DNA of 64,000 nucleotides, from contig NC_079873.1 of NCBI RefSeq assembly GCF_023065955.2, forward strand, positions 94,154,128 to 94,218,127, written 5' to 3'. The notes below the pieces were generated by a model. The model was not told the origin of the DNA, searched no databases, and saw only the letters and a list, made by a program, of their open reading frames with translations. Numbering within the stretch: position 1 is the stretch's first letter; each line of letters begins with the position of its first letter. The position numbers and the translations under genes were made by a program. Below are positions 22,859-34,759 of this stretch, one piece after another. The stretch comes from Ursus arctos. Lineage: Eukaryota; Chordata; Mammalia; Carnivora; Ursidae.

Positions 22859-23020
22859 TTTGAGAGAGAAAGTGCACAAGCCAGGGAAGGGGCAGAGGGA
22901 GAGGGAGAAGCAGACTCCCCGCTGACCGGGGAGCCTGATGCAGGGCTCAGTCCCAGGACCCTGGGATCATGACCTGAGCTGAAGGCAGACGCTTAACCGA
23001 CTGAGCCACCCAGGAACCCC
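22823..23020 (-). mobile_element. CanSINE with (TTTA)n
   Basis: Left ttta repeat, right ccaggaacccc. Confidence 0.9.
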
Positions 23021-23298
23021 TATTAGTCTTAAATCTTGTTGGAATAATGATTCTGTACTGTGGATATTGGAGAGATATCTAGAATAAATAGTTGAAATTA
23101 GGAGCTTAAATGTCGGTTCTTGTAGACTTCAAATTCCTTTTTTTCTCGTGGTGGATTAATGAGTCAATAGCGCAGATGCATGATGGTACCTAGGTAACTA
23201 ACTACCTAAAGAATATTAGTAGAAGGAGTTGAAGCCTTGAATTGGAAACTATTTCCTTCTTACTCTAGCTTTGTGTTTCTTGTTTTTCTTTTCTTTTC

Positions 23299-23498
23299 TT
23301 TTTTTTAAGATTTTATTTATTTATTTGACAGAGAGAGAGACAGCCAGTGAGAGAAGGAACACAGGCAGGGGGACTGGGAGAGGAACAAGCAGGCTCCCAG
23401 TGGAGCAGGGAGCCCGATGCGGGGCTCGATCCCAGGACTCCGGGACCACACCCTGAGCCGATGGCAGACGCTTAACGACTGAGCCACCCAGACGCCCC
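23299..23498 (-). mobile_element. CanSINE in satellite
   Basis: Target duplication tttcttgtttttct at both ends. Confidence 0.92.
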
Positions 23499-23819
23499 TG
23501 TATTTCTTGTTTTTCTAACTTTATATTTCATGTTGAAAGAACTCATAAATCTGAAATGAATAGTGGTTCATAGGTAACTAGTTTACAGGAGATATCTGGA
23601 AATAGCTAGTAATGCTCGCTGTCAGGAAGCTAAAAAAGCCATTCTTCTCAAATGTAAACTCTTATTTTCTTTTGGAATAACGAGTTAGTACCATAGATAT
23701 GTAGGGGGACCTAGATGATTAGTTAACAATAGATAACTAGTGGTAACTAGAATAACTGGTCCAAGCTACAATCATTTCCTGTCTAAAAACCACAATCATT
23801 TCATGTCTAAATTCTTTTT

Positions 23820-23912
23820 TTAAAGTAGGCTCCACACCCAAGGTGGGGCTTGAACTCACGACCCCAGGATCAAGAGTCCGAAGCTCCACCAACTGAGCCA
23901 GCCAGGTGCCCC
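23820..23912 (-). mobile_element. CanSINE, short sub-type
   Basis: Long target duplication catgtctaaattcttttttt. Confidence 0.9.
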
Positions 23913-23964
23913 TCATGTCTAAATTCTTTTTTTTTTAATTCCTTGTTCTAAAAATGAGTTAATT

Positions 23965-24070
23965 GGGGGCACCTGGCTGGCTCAGTCGGAAGAGCATGGG
24001 ACTCTTGATCTCAGGGTCGTGAGTTTGAGCCCCATGTTGGCTGTAGAGATTTCTAAAAAAAAAATAATAA
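23965..24070 (+). mobile_element. CanSINE, short sub-type
   Basis: Target duplication aaaatgagttaattg, i.e. inserted in a satellite 'gagtta' landmark. Confidence 0.9.
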
Positions 24071-24139
24071 TAAACTTGAAAAACAATAAAAATGAGTTAA
24101 TTGTGTAGCATCCAGTGGGATTCTAGGTAAACCAGAAGA

Positions 24140-24540
24140 AATGAGTTGTGAATATTCAGATTTCTGGGGCGGCGAAAGAAAACTTTATGACCACAAGATG
24201 GCAGTAGGATACACAAGATTTATTTGGGTGAGGCTTTGACAGTTTTGTGGGAGGTCAGGGCTTGTGTCTGGAGGCTAAGGCTTGTGGTTGCCACCATTTG
24301 GAAGGGGGCTGTGGGGGGGAAGGCAAGTTAACTCCTGGGAGAGAAGGGAATCGGCCGAGAGGGCCTCGCGAGTCTAGGCGATGTTATTTAGCAGCATGTT
24401 GGAGAGCGCCTGGGTCAAAATCACCAAAGGGCAGCAGTGGCTTGTGGTCTTTATGGCCCAGGGTTTATTTTATCTGTATGTTAGGCTCAATTTCATGGAG
24501 TATGTAAAGCAGCCGGGCTATAAATGGCTAAAAATGTGGT
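24140..24540. other. Non-satellite island with candidate CTCF site, copy 1
   Basis: A GC-richer stretch breaks the array. It contains tgaccacaagatggcagta (24188-24206), a near-consensus CTCF motif, and no gene structure I can support. Confidence 0.45.
24188..24206 (+). promoter_or_regulatory. Candidate CTCF site in satellite island, copy 1
   Basis: tgaccacaagatggcagta differs from the CTCF consensus at about one position. Confidence 0.5.
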
Positions 24541-24542
24541 TA

Positions 24543-24650
24543 TGGGGGGGGGGTGCCTGGTTGGCTTAGTGAGTAGAGCGAGCGACTCTTGATATGAGGG
24601 TAGTGAGTTTGAGTCCCACGTTGGGTGTAGAGTTTATTTAAAAATATATG
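24543..24650 (+). mobile_element. CanSINE, short sub-type
   Basis: G-run then tgcctggttggcttag; target duplication like tgtggttatgg. Confidence 0.85.
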
Positions 24651-25803
24651 TGGTCATGGTTATTTCAGATACTTTTAAAGCAATTGGATGTATAAAAATT
24701 TGAGTTTGGCTCCAGCAGGCTTTCAGGGTAATGGGTCTCAGCCTGAGGTAAAGAAATAAGACAACCTCGGGGTCAATAGACTGAGGTTATTTTTGGCTCA
24801 TTCGTATAACCTACTCAAAGTCATCAAGCCAGAAAAAAACATCATCTTCTGAACCCAAATTCGTATTTCCTGTTGGAATAAAATATTAGCACTGGAGATA
24901 AGTAGTAATGCTTAAGCAATTACTTTACTAGAGTTAACTAGAAGTGACTCAGAAAATTGGCAAATCCAGAAAATTGAAAAATCACTCTTCTCAACACTAG
25001 CTTCTTATCTCCTTTGAAGAATGAGTTAATACAAGAGATAGTTAATGGTATCTAAGTAACAAGGTAAGCAGAGATATAAGGTGATCATGACGTTAGACCA
25101 GGAAATGGAAAAGAAATGATCTTCACGTGTAAATTCTTCTCCGTTGTCGAATTAGTGAATTAGTCCAATACGGAATTAACCATACCTAGGTACCTATTTT
25201 ATCAGAGGTATCTAGACGTAACAAGATGCACTGGTATATTGATGGTGTTGAAAGAAAACATTCTTCTCACTTCTAAATTTTCATATCTTTTTAGAATGTG
25301 GAAGTAGTACTATAATCAGCTAGATTTATTGTGTTTGGTTTATGTAGAGAATTATATACTATCTGAATGATGAGGTGAAGGCAGGGAGCTGAAAAACAGA
25401 TACTTCTCAATTTTTTTCTCATTGAAGTGTAATAGTAATATAATTAGTGGTAATTGGGTAGCTGTTTAAAGACAACTGGGGAAACAACCAGAAAAGTAAC
25501 TGAAATCCGGATGCTGAAAAGCAGGTTCTTCTGAAGTGCAACTTATTTCTTCTTGAAATAAGATATTGGAAAGGTAGGTAAATAGTAAATAAGTCACGAA
25601 GGCATGGAATGGTAGATAAAACTTAACTAGAGATAACTAGATATAACTGGAAAACTTCCTGAAGCTCAAATGCTGAAAAACACATACATCTTATCTCTCA
25701 AATCTTTTTTTAAAGGCAGAATTAGTTATTGCTAGTAATAATTAGTGGTATATAACTACATCGTGTAAACTATGGCTATCTAGAGATAAGAATAATTAGT
25801 TAA

Positions 25804-26005
25804 GGGGCGCCTGGGTGGCTCAGTCGGTAAGCAGTTGACTCTTGATTTCAGCTCAGATCATGATCTCAGGGTCTTGGGACTGAGCCCCACATCAGGCTCC
25901 CTGATCAGCAGGGAGTCTGCTTGTGGATTCTCTCTCTCTACCCCTGCCCCCCGCTCTTGCTCTCTCTCTCTCTTAATAAATAAATAAACAAAATCTTTAA
26001 AGAAA
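25804..26005 (+). mobile_element. CanSINE in satellite
   Basis: Target duplication agaataattagttaa / agaataactagttaa. Confidence 0.92.
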
Positions 26006-26726
26006 AGAATAACTAGTTAAATCTGTGGATATGAAAAACACAACCGTACCAACTACAAATTCTCATCTCTTCCTGGAAAAATGAATTACTTCTGCAGATT
26101 CTCATTGTACTTTTGTAAATACTTAATTAGAGACAACCAGAGATAATAAGAATAACTAGTTGAAGGCAGGAAGCTAAAAATCAAGTTCTTTGCAACTCTA
26201 AATTTACATGTTAGTGCCCTATATATCTGGTGGTACCTTAATCTTTTGTAACCTCGGGATAAATGATGATATTCGAATAATGAGTCAAAACCAGGACACT
26301 GAAGAAAAGTGGTTGAATCCAAGAATTTGATAAGAATTCTTCTCAACACTACCTTCTTATCTAGACTGTGAATCATGAGTTAGTACTACAGATCAGTACT
26401 TATACCCAGGAAACTAGTTAATTGGAGAGAGATATGTAAATGAAGCCAACGAGTGAAAACACATTCTTGTTATAACTGACTTCTTTCTCGTTAGCATAAT
26501 CAGTTAGTTCTATATAACTAGTTGTACCTAGGAACTACCAAACTGGAGACAACTAAAGATAACTAGCGCAGAAGCTAGAAAACACATCCTTTACAACAAT
26601 TTTAAATCCCTACTTCTTAAAAAAAAAAAAAAGAATGTGTACTCTAGATCAAATAGCTATAGTGGTACCTAGGTGGGTGATAAAGTTAACGGGAAATTAC
26701 CAGAGGATATTTAAAACCAGAAATTG

Positions 26727-26845
26727 GAGGCACCCGGCTGGTTCAGTGGGTAGAGCATATGATTCTTGATCTCAGGGTCATGCATTGGAGCCCCACGTTG
26801 AGGGCAGAGTGTACTTAAAAAAATTAAAATAAATAAATAAAATAA
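26727..26845 (+). mobile_element. CanSINE, short sub-type
   Basis: Head ggaggcacccggctggttca; A-rich tail. Confidence 0.85.
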
Positions 26846-27746
26846 GACCTTGAACATTCATGAGTCACCACTCTAAGCTCTTCTCCTTTGGTATAAGAAT
26901 GAGTTAGTACTATAGGCAGCTTGTGTACTTATTTTACCAGTTAATTAGAGGTAATTGGATATGATTAGAAAAAGTATTTGAAGCCCGAGAGCTGAAAAAC
27001 ACAGCCTTGTAATACTTTGTTCTAATTCTTTGCTGGAACACTGCCTCAGAACTACAGAGCCTAGAAGCGAGACTATAGAGGTAGCATCCAAAAAACTAGC
27101 TCTCTATGGGTAACTGGAGGTAACTAGAATGACTAGAGTAAGCCAGAAAAAAAAAAAGCACTCTTCTCAACTCTAATCATATTTCTTGTTGGCATAATGC
27201 GTTAGTACTTTGACAACTCATGACACCTGGGGGATGAGTAAACTACGGTTGTGATAATTAAAATAATTAGTTGAATCCAGCAAGTTGAAAACATGTTCTA
27301 CTCACCTCTTCTTATTTCTCTTTGGGATAATGAGTTACCTCTACAGATAACCAGGTGATCAAAGGAACTAGTTAACTAGAAATAAGTGGAGATAAGTAGA
27401 AAAACTGGTAGAAGCCAATAACCTAAAAAACATTTTATTCAAATTTAAATTCCTATTACCAGTGGAAAAATGAGTGACTAGTATGCTCATCTAGTGGCAC
27501 CTAGGTCATTAGTTAAATGGAGCTAAGTAAAAATTTATAACCAGAATAAATATTTGGGACCAGGAAGTGAATCAAGACATTATTCTCAAATCCAACGTCT
27601 ATTTCTTTTGATAATATTGAGTTAGTATTATTGAGAATAGTAGAAACTATTTACTAAGAGGTAGCTAGATATGCTGAGAAGAATAATTGAAGTAGGAAGT
27701 TGAAAAACCATTCGTATCACTAGCATGTATTAATTCTTACTATTTT

Positions 27747-27920
27747 ATTTTTTTAAAGAGTTATTTATTTGAGAGAGAGAGAGAACACGAGCCAGGGAGA
27801 GGGGCAGAGGGAGAAGCAGAATCCCTGCTGAGCAGGGAGCCCAATGTGGGCCTCGATCCCGGGACTCCAGGATCATGATCTGAGCTGAAGGCAGACAACG
27901 CCTGAGCCGCCCAGGTGCCC
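27747..27920 (-). mobile_element. CanSINE in satellite
   Basis: Target duplication taattcttactatttt / taattctgactatttt. Confidence 0.9.
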
Positions 27921-27938
27921 CTAATTCTGACTATTTTT

Positions 27939-28341
27939 TGTAAAGATTGATTGATTGATTTGAGAGAGAGAGAGCATGAGCAGGAGGGGCAGAGAGAGGG
28001 AGAGTCCCAAGCAGACTCCACAACAAGCAGAGAGCCCACTGGGGCTAGATCTCACCACCCCAAGACCATGACTGAGCAGAAACCAAGAGTCAGGGGCCCC
28101 TGGGTGGCTCAGCTGGTTAAGTGTCTGCCTTTGGCTTGGGTCATGGTCCTGGAGTCCCAGGATCAAGTCCCACATCGGGCACCCTGCTCAGCAGGGAGCC
28201 TGCTTCTCCCTCTGCCCTTCACCCTGCTCATGTTCTCTCTCGCTCTCTCTCTCTCTCTCAAATAAGTGAATAAATAAAGTGTTTAAAAAAAACAAGAAAC
28301 CAAGAGTCAGTTGCTCAACCGACTACACCACCCAAGCACCC
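27939..28341 (-). mobile_element. CanSINE split by a nested CanSINE
   Basis: Body 27939-28091 resumes at 28295-28341. The nested element carries target duplication agaaaccaagagtcag. Confidence 0.92.
28092..28294 (+). mobile_element. Nested CanSINE
   Basis: Opposite orientation to its host SINE. Confidence 0.93.
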
Positions 28342-28700
28342 CAATTCTTACTATTTTATTTATATTTATTTATCCATCAGGTCATTTATTCTTGCTATTA
28401 CTTATTTATTCTTGCCATTATTTCTTTATTTAGCACTATAAATAGCTATTGTAGCTCGGTAACTAGTTTACTAGGGATAGCTAAAGATACCAGGAAATTT
28501 GTTTGAAAAACCATTTCTCACAATCCTGATTCTTATCTCTTATGGTCCTAGATTTAGTGGTACAGATTACCTAGCATTGGGCAACTAGTTAAACTAGAAT
28601 AACTACAGATGAATAGTTGAAGCTAGAATGTAGAAACCGCAGTACACTCAGCCAAAAATTCTTATTTACCATTGAAATAATACATCAGTTCCTTAATTTT

Positions 28701-28943
28701 CTAAGACCGGTTAGGGAAAAAGTCTAAGGTAGCTGAATTCTTCAGCCCTCTATTGCAAAAAATTTCTTTACTTCACCATCAAGCTATTCAGCAAGCCATA
28801 AGGTTAAAAAGAAATAAAAACCAAGAAGCAAGGATCTAGCTATGAAGCCAAAATAACTCTCTGGAAGACCAGTCTGGCAAGAGGGCAATAAGCACAGTTC
28901 GTATGAAACATTACAAAATGCCTTAAGAAGCACATAAAGTTAG
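28701..28943. other. No gene seen
   Basis: Unclassified sequence after the satellite. Confidence 0.4.
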
Positions 28944-29140
28944 AGGCTCCTGGGGGACTCACTCGGTGAAGCATCTGCCTTCAGCTCAGGTCATGATCCC
29001 AGGGTTGTAGGATCGAGTCTTGCATCGGGCTCCCTGCTCAGTGGGGAGCCTGCTTCTCCCTCTGCCTGCTGCTCCCTCTGCTTGTGCTCTCTCTCTCTCT
29101 CTCTGACAAATAAATAAATGAAATCTTAAAAAAAAAAAAA
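28944..29140 (+). mobile_element. CanSINE
   Basis: Target duplication cacataaagttag / tacataaagttag. Confidence 0.92.
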
Positions 29141-29246
29141 GGAGTACATAAAGTTAGGTTTGGAACTAAATGCAAATATGAATTGTGCTATGTCTGAGTA
29201 TGTACTAACCCAGAAAAGAGAGGTGGAATGAGTTATAAAGGGCAGT

Positions 29247-29442
29247 TTATTTATTTTTTAAAAAGATTTTATTTATTTATTTTTGTGAGAGAGAGAGTGA
29301 GAACGAGTGGGGGAGAGGGGCAGAGGGAGAAGCAAACTCCCTGCTGAGCAGGGAGCCTGATGTGGGGCTCAATCCCAGGACCCTGGGATCATGACCTGGG
29401 CCGAAGGCAGATGCTTTGCCGACTGAGCCACCCAGGAGCCCC
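29247..29442 (-). mobile_element. CanSINE
   Basis: Target duplication aaagggcagt at both ends. Confidence 0.92.
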
Positions 29443-29473
29443 AAAGGGCAGTGTGTTAAAAAATTCTGGTTCA

Positions 29474-29700
29474 AGGTTGCCTGGGTGGCTTAGTCAGTGA
29501 AGCGTCTGATTCTTGAATTTGGCTCAGGTCATGATCTCAGGGTTGTGAGATGGAGCCCATATCTGACTCTAGGCTCAGTGGGGAGTCTGCTTGAACGTCT
29601 CTCTCTCCCCCTCTCCCTCTGCCCCTACCCCTGAGTGCAAGCTTCCCCCCCTTCTCTCTCTCTCTCTCTCAAATAAATAAATAAATCTTAAAAAAAATTT
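29474..29700 (+). mobile_element. CanSINE
   Basis: Target duplication attctggttca. Confidence 0.92.
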
Positions 29701-30300
29701 TAACATTCTGGTTCAGCATGGGAAATGTTAAGGTTTCTTTCATTTCAGCACAATACAGTTTTCATTAAAATTGTCCTTACTCAATGAAAGTAGGACCAGA
29801 TAAAGGACTAGCTGGGTGATAGGGCAGTAGCCAACGAAAGTCACCTTGAAATGAAAACTGGATCACTCAGGAAAAGGGACAGGGCTTCTGTGACTTTCTC
29901 CTGAGCCTACACATCTATCTAGATGCTATATTCGGCTCAAAATCGATGGGCTCCGTTATTGATATATATCAGGTGACCCACGAAGCACGCTTGGTATTAA
30001 AAGTAGCAATATAAGTGAACCTGTGAAAACAAAGTCCATGAAAGCGGAAGCTCAAAATGTCCTGCTCCTTCTAATCGGCCAGAGTAAAACCATGTCTCCA
30101 GGAGAATGAGGCAGAAATTAAAAATGGAAGGAATGTGATTCATATGGAGGCAATGGAATGTGGTCTTGAGAGAAAAGAATAAAACAATTCATAGCACAAT
30201 TTTAATAAGACTTCCACCTTCCCATTCTGGTTGTAAAGAGTACTCCTAGAGGATTCTAACACAGTTTTTTTTTTTTAATTAGAAATTAGAAAAAATTCTA
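29701..30300. other. No gene seen
   Basis: Unclassified non-coding sequence; the 3' part has a short local duplication (aattctaacacag). Confidence 0.4.
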
Positions 30301-30307
30301 ACACAGA

Positions 30308-30511
30308 TAGTTTTATTTATTTATTTATTTTTTGAGAGAGAGAGAGAGAGAGCATGTTCACATATGCACAAGTGGGGAAGGGCAGATGGAGAAGGGCAAG
30401 CGGACTCCAAGCTGAGCAGGGAGCCAGATGTGGGGCTTGATCCCAGGACCTAGAGATCATGACCTGAGCCCAAGTCAGACGCTTCACTGACTGAGCCACC
30501 CAGGTGCCGCC
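30308..30511 (-). mobile_element. CanSINE
   Basis: (TTTA)n and GA-repeat left side. The window ends inside its unit 2 counterpart. Confidence 0.9.
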
Positions 30512-31339
30512 TCAACAGAGAAAGTTTTGATTCGATACCTTGAAATGTGGTGTTGCTCGAAGATTGAAGGGACTGTAAGTTTAACCCTAGACCCCCGCTG
30601 CTTAAGTAAGACTTGGAAGGAAGAAATAAATATTGAGTATTTGACTTTTAGAGTCTGGAGTATGTTACAGTAATTAATATTCTCTTTGTGTTCCATTTCT
30701 AAAGCTTATAATTTATTCAATTTATATTATCTCAGAATATGTACAAAAATGTCTTAAGCAGTAGGACCGAGTGAAAATATAAACCACATTCTTATACCTT
30801 CTTTATGGAAAGAGTGAGAAAACAGTGCTTTTAAGCTTCGGCAAGTTTACACTTTGTGTATTCCGCCAAAGGCCAGGGAAAACCATTTGATTTCCATATC
30901 TTGAGCAGCCAGGGTTACTCCATTGTAACGTAATCTTCCCAAATGCTGCCAAGAACATAGGTACCTTAGAACAACCAGGAAGATCATACCACATGGTGCA
31001 TTTTTTTACACCTGGACAAAAAGAGAGCATTTTAACTTCTTTCTCTGAAATCCTACCTTCTCTCCTTTCCTGATGACTCCTCGGCATAGCTTTATTTCTT
31101 CTCCACTCCACTGCACTGAATGAATCCAGCTTTGCTGTGAGTAAGCTGGCCTGAAAGTTATTCAGAACAGCCCTTCTCCGATCCAAGCAACCCTCTGGCT
31201 CCAGCAGGAAAGATTATAATGAGGGCAACGTCACCCAAATGATCCCTGGTGTGCACGGTGGGTACAGTGGCAGGTCGGGGATGTTAGTCAATTTAGGAGA
31301 GGATAAATTCTCTCAAAGCACCATAGCACCCAGCAGCCT
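30512..31339. other. No gene recognised
   Basis: A 127-codon frame on the minus strand (30803-31186) is open but matches no family I know and has no clear promoter or splice context. I treat it as chance. Confidence 0.4.
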
Positions 31340-31543
31340 GGGGCGCCTGGGGGGCTCAGTTGGTGAAGTGTCCGCCTTTGGCTCAGGTGATGATCCCAGG
31401 GTCCCGGGATCGAGTCCCGCATGGGGCTCCCTGCTCAGCGGGGAGTCTACTTCTCCCTCTGCCTCTGCCCCCCCCCCCCCGCTTGTGCGCACGCGCGTGC
31501 TCTCTCTCTCTGACAAGTAAATAAATAAAATCTTTTTTTAAAA
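31340..31543 (+). mobile_element. CanSINE
   Basis: Head ggggcgcctggggggctcag, C-run, tail to 31543. Confidence 0.9.
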
Positions 31544-31603
31544 CCCACCATAACCCTATTAAGTGTTCATTTCTCTTCCTATTCTTTGTATTGTGTCAGT
31601 CTG

Positions 31604-31800
31604 TTTTTTTTTTTAAGAGTTTTTATTTATTTATTCAACAGAGAGACAGCCAGTGAGAGAGGGAACACAAGCAGGGGGAGTGGGAGAGGAAGGAGCAGGC
31701 TCCCAGCAGAGGAGCCTGATGTGGGGCTCAATCCCACAACGCCGGGATCACGCCCTGAGCCAAAGGCAGACGCCCAACCGCTGTGCCACCCAGGCGTCCC
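31604..31800 (-). mobile_element. CanSINE
   Basis: First of two same-orientation elements; tcagtctgtt occurs on both sides. Confidence 0.92.
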
Positions 31801-31816
31801 CTCAGTCTGTTCTTCT

Positions 31817-31998
31817 TTTTCAAGGTTTTATTTATTTATTTGACAGAGAGAGCGCGCACAAGCAGGAGCAGTGGCAGAGGCAGAGGGAGAAGCGGACTCC
31901 CCACTGAGCAGGGAGCTGGACTCGGGCTGATCCCCAGACCCTGAGATCACAACCCGTGCCAAACGCAGACACTTAACGACTGAGCCTCCCAGGCGCCC
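31817..31998 (-). mobile_element. CanSINE
   Basis: Second of the pair; ends ccaggcgcccc. Confidence 0.92.
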
Positions 31999-32224
31999 CT
32001 GTCTCAGTCGGTTCTGGAACTTTCCTTCTGTAGAATATTACTTTGAAGTTGCCAAAACACCGGCTTCCTATTATACTACCTAAAATGTAGGCTATCCCCC
32101 ACACCGGACTCCAGTACTTCATGGCAGGGCTCCTTGGCTCAAACTCTCTTAAATTGCCCCCGTCCCCCAAGATGTAATATCGCAGAGGCTCTATACACAC
32201 CTGTTCATTTATCCAGTGTCACCG

Positions 32225-32410
32225 CAGCATGGCAGTTTAGAGCAGGGACTTGACATCAGGCAGACATGAGGTGAAGGTTGAGCTCTGCCACTTGTAGGCA
32301 CAGGGACTCGGTCAAATCACTTACCCTCTCTAACACTCAGTTTTGTCATCTGTAGGCTGGGAATAATTACAGTAACATAGATAAGACGTTTAAAGAACAA
32401 GACATGTTGT
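32225..32410 (-). mobile_element. MIR SINE
   Basis: 'gagctctgccacttgtaggc', 'tcaaatcacttaccctctct' and 'gttttgtcatctgtaggctg' are MIR hallmarks. Confidence 0.8.
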
Positions 32411-32721
32411 CCTGTCCTCACTTCTCTGTCCCAGGATGAGATGTAACATGGGCCAAATCATAATTCCTACCAAAATAAGCTACATACAGAAAGCTTATAA
32501 GATTATCTTAAGCTATTTTGTCCAGGTATCAGCTTTAAAATGGAAGCTGACTATAATTTAAAAACCAGGATTAATGATATCTAGTACCTTCAAGATCTGC
32601 CACATGCCACATGGATTAGGTATTTTATTTATTTCAACTACTCAAAATCATAGATTTAGAATACATGACCAGGGAAGTGAAAAGCTTGAGTACACGAAGA
32701 ATAATTCTGTTACAACTGCGG

Positions 32722-32740
32722 TGCTGTAGGGGGCACTGTG
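32722..32740 (+). promoter_or_regulatory. Candidate CTCF site
   Basis: tgctgtagggggcactgtg contains the TAGGGGGCACT core. Confidence 0.4.
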
Positions 32741-32781
32741 TGATTTGGTTTCACAACACACACCTTTAAAACAGGAATCCT

Positions 32782-32866
32782 GGGGCACCTGGCTGCCTAA
32801 GTCCAAAGAGCATACAACTCTTGATCTCCAGGTTGGGAGCTTGAGCCCCACGTTGGGTGTAGAATT
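32782..32866 (+). mobile_element. CanSINE, short sub-type
   Basis: Head ggggcacctggctgcctaag, end gttgggtgtagaatt. Confidence 0.85.
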
Positions 32867-33174
32867 AAAAAAATATATATATGAGTACTGGCATGTTCTA
32901 AAATAATTTATTTCTGCCAAGATCTGGGTTTCAAGATACTATTTCTTGTTAAGGAATCAGAGTTCCTTGGTAAAATGGCTGATCTTAGGTCTGGAGCAGG
33001 AAAAGTAAAAGAGCTGCTCAGGAAATCTTTGCTCCAGAAAACAAGTACATGCTCAAAGACCAATAAGGCCACGCCAGAAGGGATCACGTGTAGTTTAAAG
33101 GAACTTTTATTAGCAAATGTGGGAGGCAACTTGACCATCAAAGAGAATAATCAAAATAAAGAATCAAAAATAAT

Positions 33175-33383
33175 GGGGGCACCTGGGTGGCTCAGTCGGT
33201 TAAGCCTCCAACTCTTGATTTTGGCTCAGGTCATGATCTCCGGGTCGTAAGATGGAGCCCGGTGTTGGACTCCATGCTGAACATGCAGTTTGCTTGAGAC
33301 TCTCTTTCCCTCTCCCTCTGCCCCTTCTCTCACTTGCACTCTCTCTCTCAATAAATAAATAAAAATTTAAAGTCTTAAAAAAA
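33175..33383 (+). mobile_element. CanSINE
   Basis: Full-length; flanks share aaataatg. Confidence 0.9.
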
Positions 33384-33549
33384 GAATAAAAAATAATGAA
33401 AATATAATCCACTGGCTTATAAAACACACGAGTCCATAATTAGAGAGAAAGGGAAAGACAAGACTGAGGGTCAGAAGGAAGAAGAGAGAGAGGTGAGAGG
33501 GCCAGGGATAAAAAAGAAAGATTTCTTTTTAAAAGAATACCAGCTCAGC

Positions 33550-33905
33550 AGCGCCTGGTTTGCTGTCATTTGAGCATCCAACTCTTGGTTTGGCTCAGGT
33601 CGTGATCTCAAGGTTGTGAGATCCAGCCCCACATCGGGCTCTGTGCTCAGTGCAGAGTCTGCTTGAGATTCTCTCTCCCTCTCCCTCTGCCCCTCCTTTA
33701 TTTGAGAGACAGAGAGAGAGAGAGTGAGTGGTGGGGAGGGGCAGAGGGAGAGGGAGAGGGAGAAGCAGACTCCCTGCCGAGCAGGAAGCCTGATGCGGGG
33801 CTCAGTCCCAGGACCCAGAGATCACGACCAGAGCCGAAGGCAGATGCTTGCCCACCTGAGCCACCCAGGTGACCCATAAATAAATAAATCTTAAAATAAT
33901 AATGA
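33550..33905 (+). mobile_element. Composite CanSINE with an inverted CanSINE inside
   Basis: A sense element (33550-33700, tail 33877-33905) is interrupted at its CT-rich domain by an antisense element (33700-33876). The whole is flanked by aaagaataccagctcag. Confidence 0.88.
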
Positions 33906-33919
33906 AAAAATAAAAGAAT

Positions 33920-34060
33920 ACCAGCTCAGATGGTGACTGCACTTATCATGGTGAGCACTGCATAATGTATAGAATTGTGGAATCACTATGTTGTACACCT
34001 GAAACTAATATAGCATTGTGTGTCAACTATGCTTAATTTCTTTAAAAAATGGATACCCTG
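33920..34060 (+). mobile_element. L1 3' end fragment
   Basis: 'atgtatagaattgtggaatc' and 'tgttgtacacctgaaactaa' are L1 3' UTR signatures. Confidence 0.8.
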
Positions 34061-34222
34061 GGAAAAAATTACATTATCGTTAATAAATTCTAGCTAGGCA
34101 TTGTTGACTGTCACAGTCTCTAATCTTCAAAAAATAAAAAATATAAAAATGTAAGAAACTGCCAGCTTAAAAAGGAGGAAAACAACATTAACATTTATGA
34201 AGTAGTCTTGTCAAAACAAACT

Positions 34223-34415
34223 TTTCTAAAATTTTATTTATTTATTTGACACAGAGAGAGAGCACAGATGCAGGGGGAACAGCAGAGGGAGAGGGAGAGG
34301 GAGAAGCAGGCTCCCCGCTGAGCGAGGAGCCCTATGTGGGGCTTGATCCCAGGACCCTGGATCATGACCTGAGCCTAAGGCAGACGCTCAACCAATGGGG
34401 CCACCCAGGAGCCCT
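34223..34415 (-). mobile_element. CanSINE
   Basis: Between two copies of tgtcaaaa. Confidence 0.9.
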
Positions 34416-34565
34416 TCCTGTCAAAATTTTTAACCTGAACTGATTCAGTTATGTTGATAGATCTACCCTGCAGTTGATGGGAAATACAGGAAATATGGGA
34501 ACAAATTTAATGACACCATAATAAAACAGAGTAATCCAGGAGGTGGGACAATCTACAAGACAACT

Positions 34566-34759
34566 TTTTTTTTTAAGATTTATTTATTCATTTGACAGGG
34601 AGAGCAAGAGAGCGCAAGAAGGGGGAGCAGCAGAGGGCAGAGGGAGAAGCAGACTCCACACTGAGCAAGGAGCCCGACACGGGACTCCATCCCAGGACCC
34701 CGCGATCATGACCTGAGCCAAAGGCAGACGCCTAACCATCTGAGCCACCCAGGTGCCCC
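34566..34759 (-). mobile_element. CanSINE
   Basis: Target duplication acaacttttt. Confidence 0.92.

Larger units (their letters stand above)
23021..28700. repeat. Degenerate ~140-bp tandem satellite array, copy 1
   Basis: A repeating theme recurs throughout: (a) 'gaataatgagttagtactat', (b) 'agataactagtggtacctag' / 'gtaactagttaactagag', (c) 'ataactagttgaagccagga', (d) 'agctgaaaaacacattcttc', (e) 'tcaactctaaattcttatct'. Landmark 'gagttag' positions at ~25025, 25155, 25310, 25430, 25560, 25715, 26210, 26382, 26500, 26625, 26905, 27050, 27197, 27338, 27470 and 27612 give a period of 120-170, mean about 140. Units are rich in self-complementary AACTAGTT, GGTACC and CCTAGG. About 35 diverged units remain between SINEs. 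I do not recognise this satellite. Confidence 0.8.

Noticed and set aside
30803..31186. 127-codon minus-strand frame
   Set aside because: No recognised domain, no splice or promoter context; length is compatible with chance in a 64-kb window.
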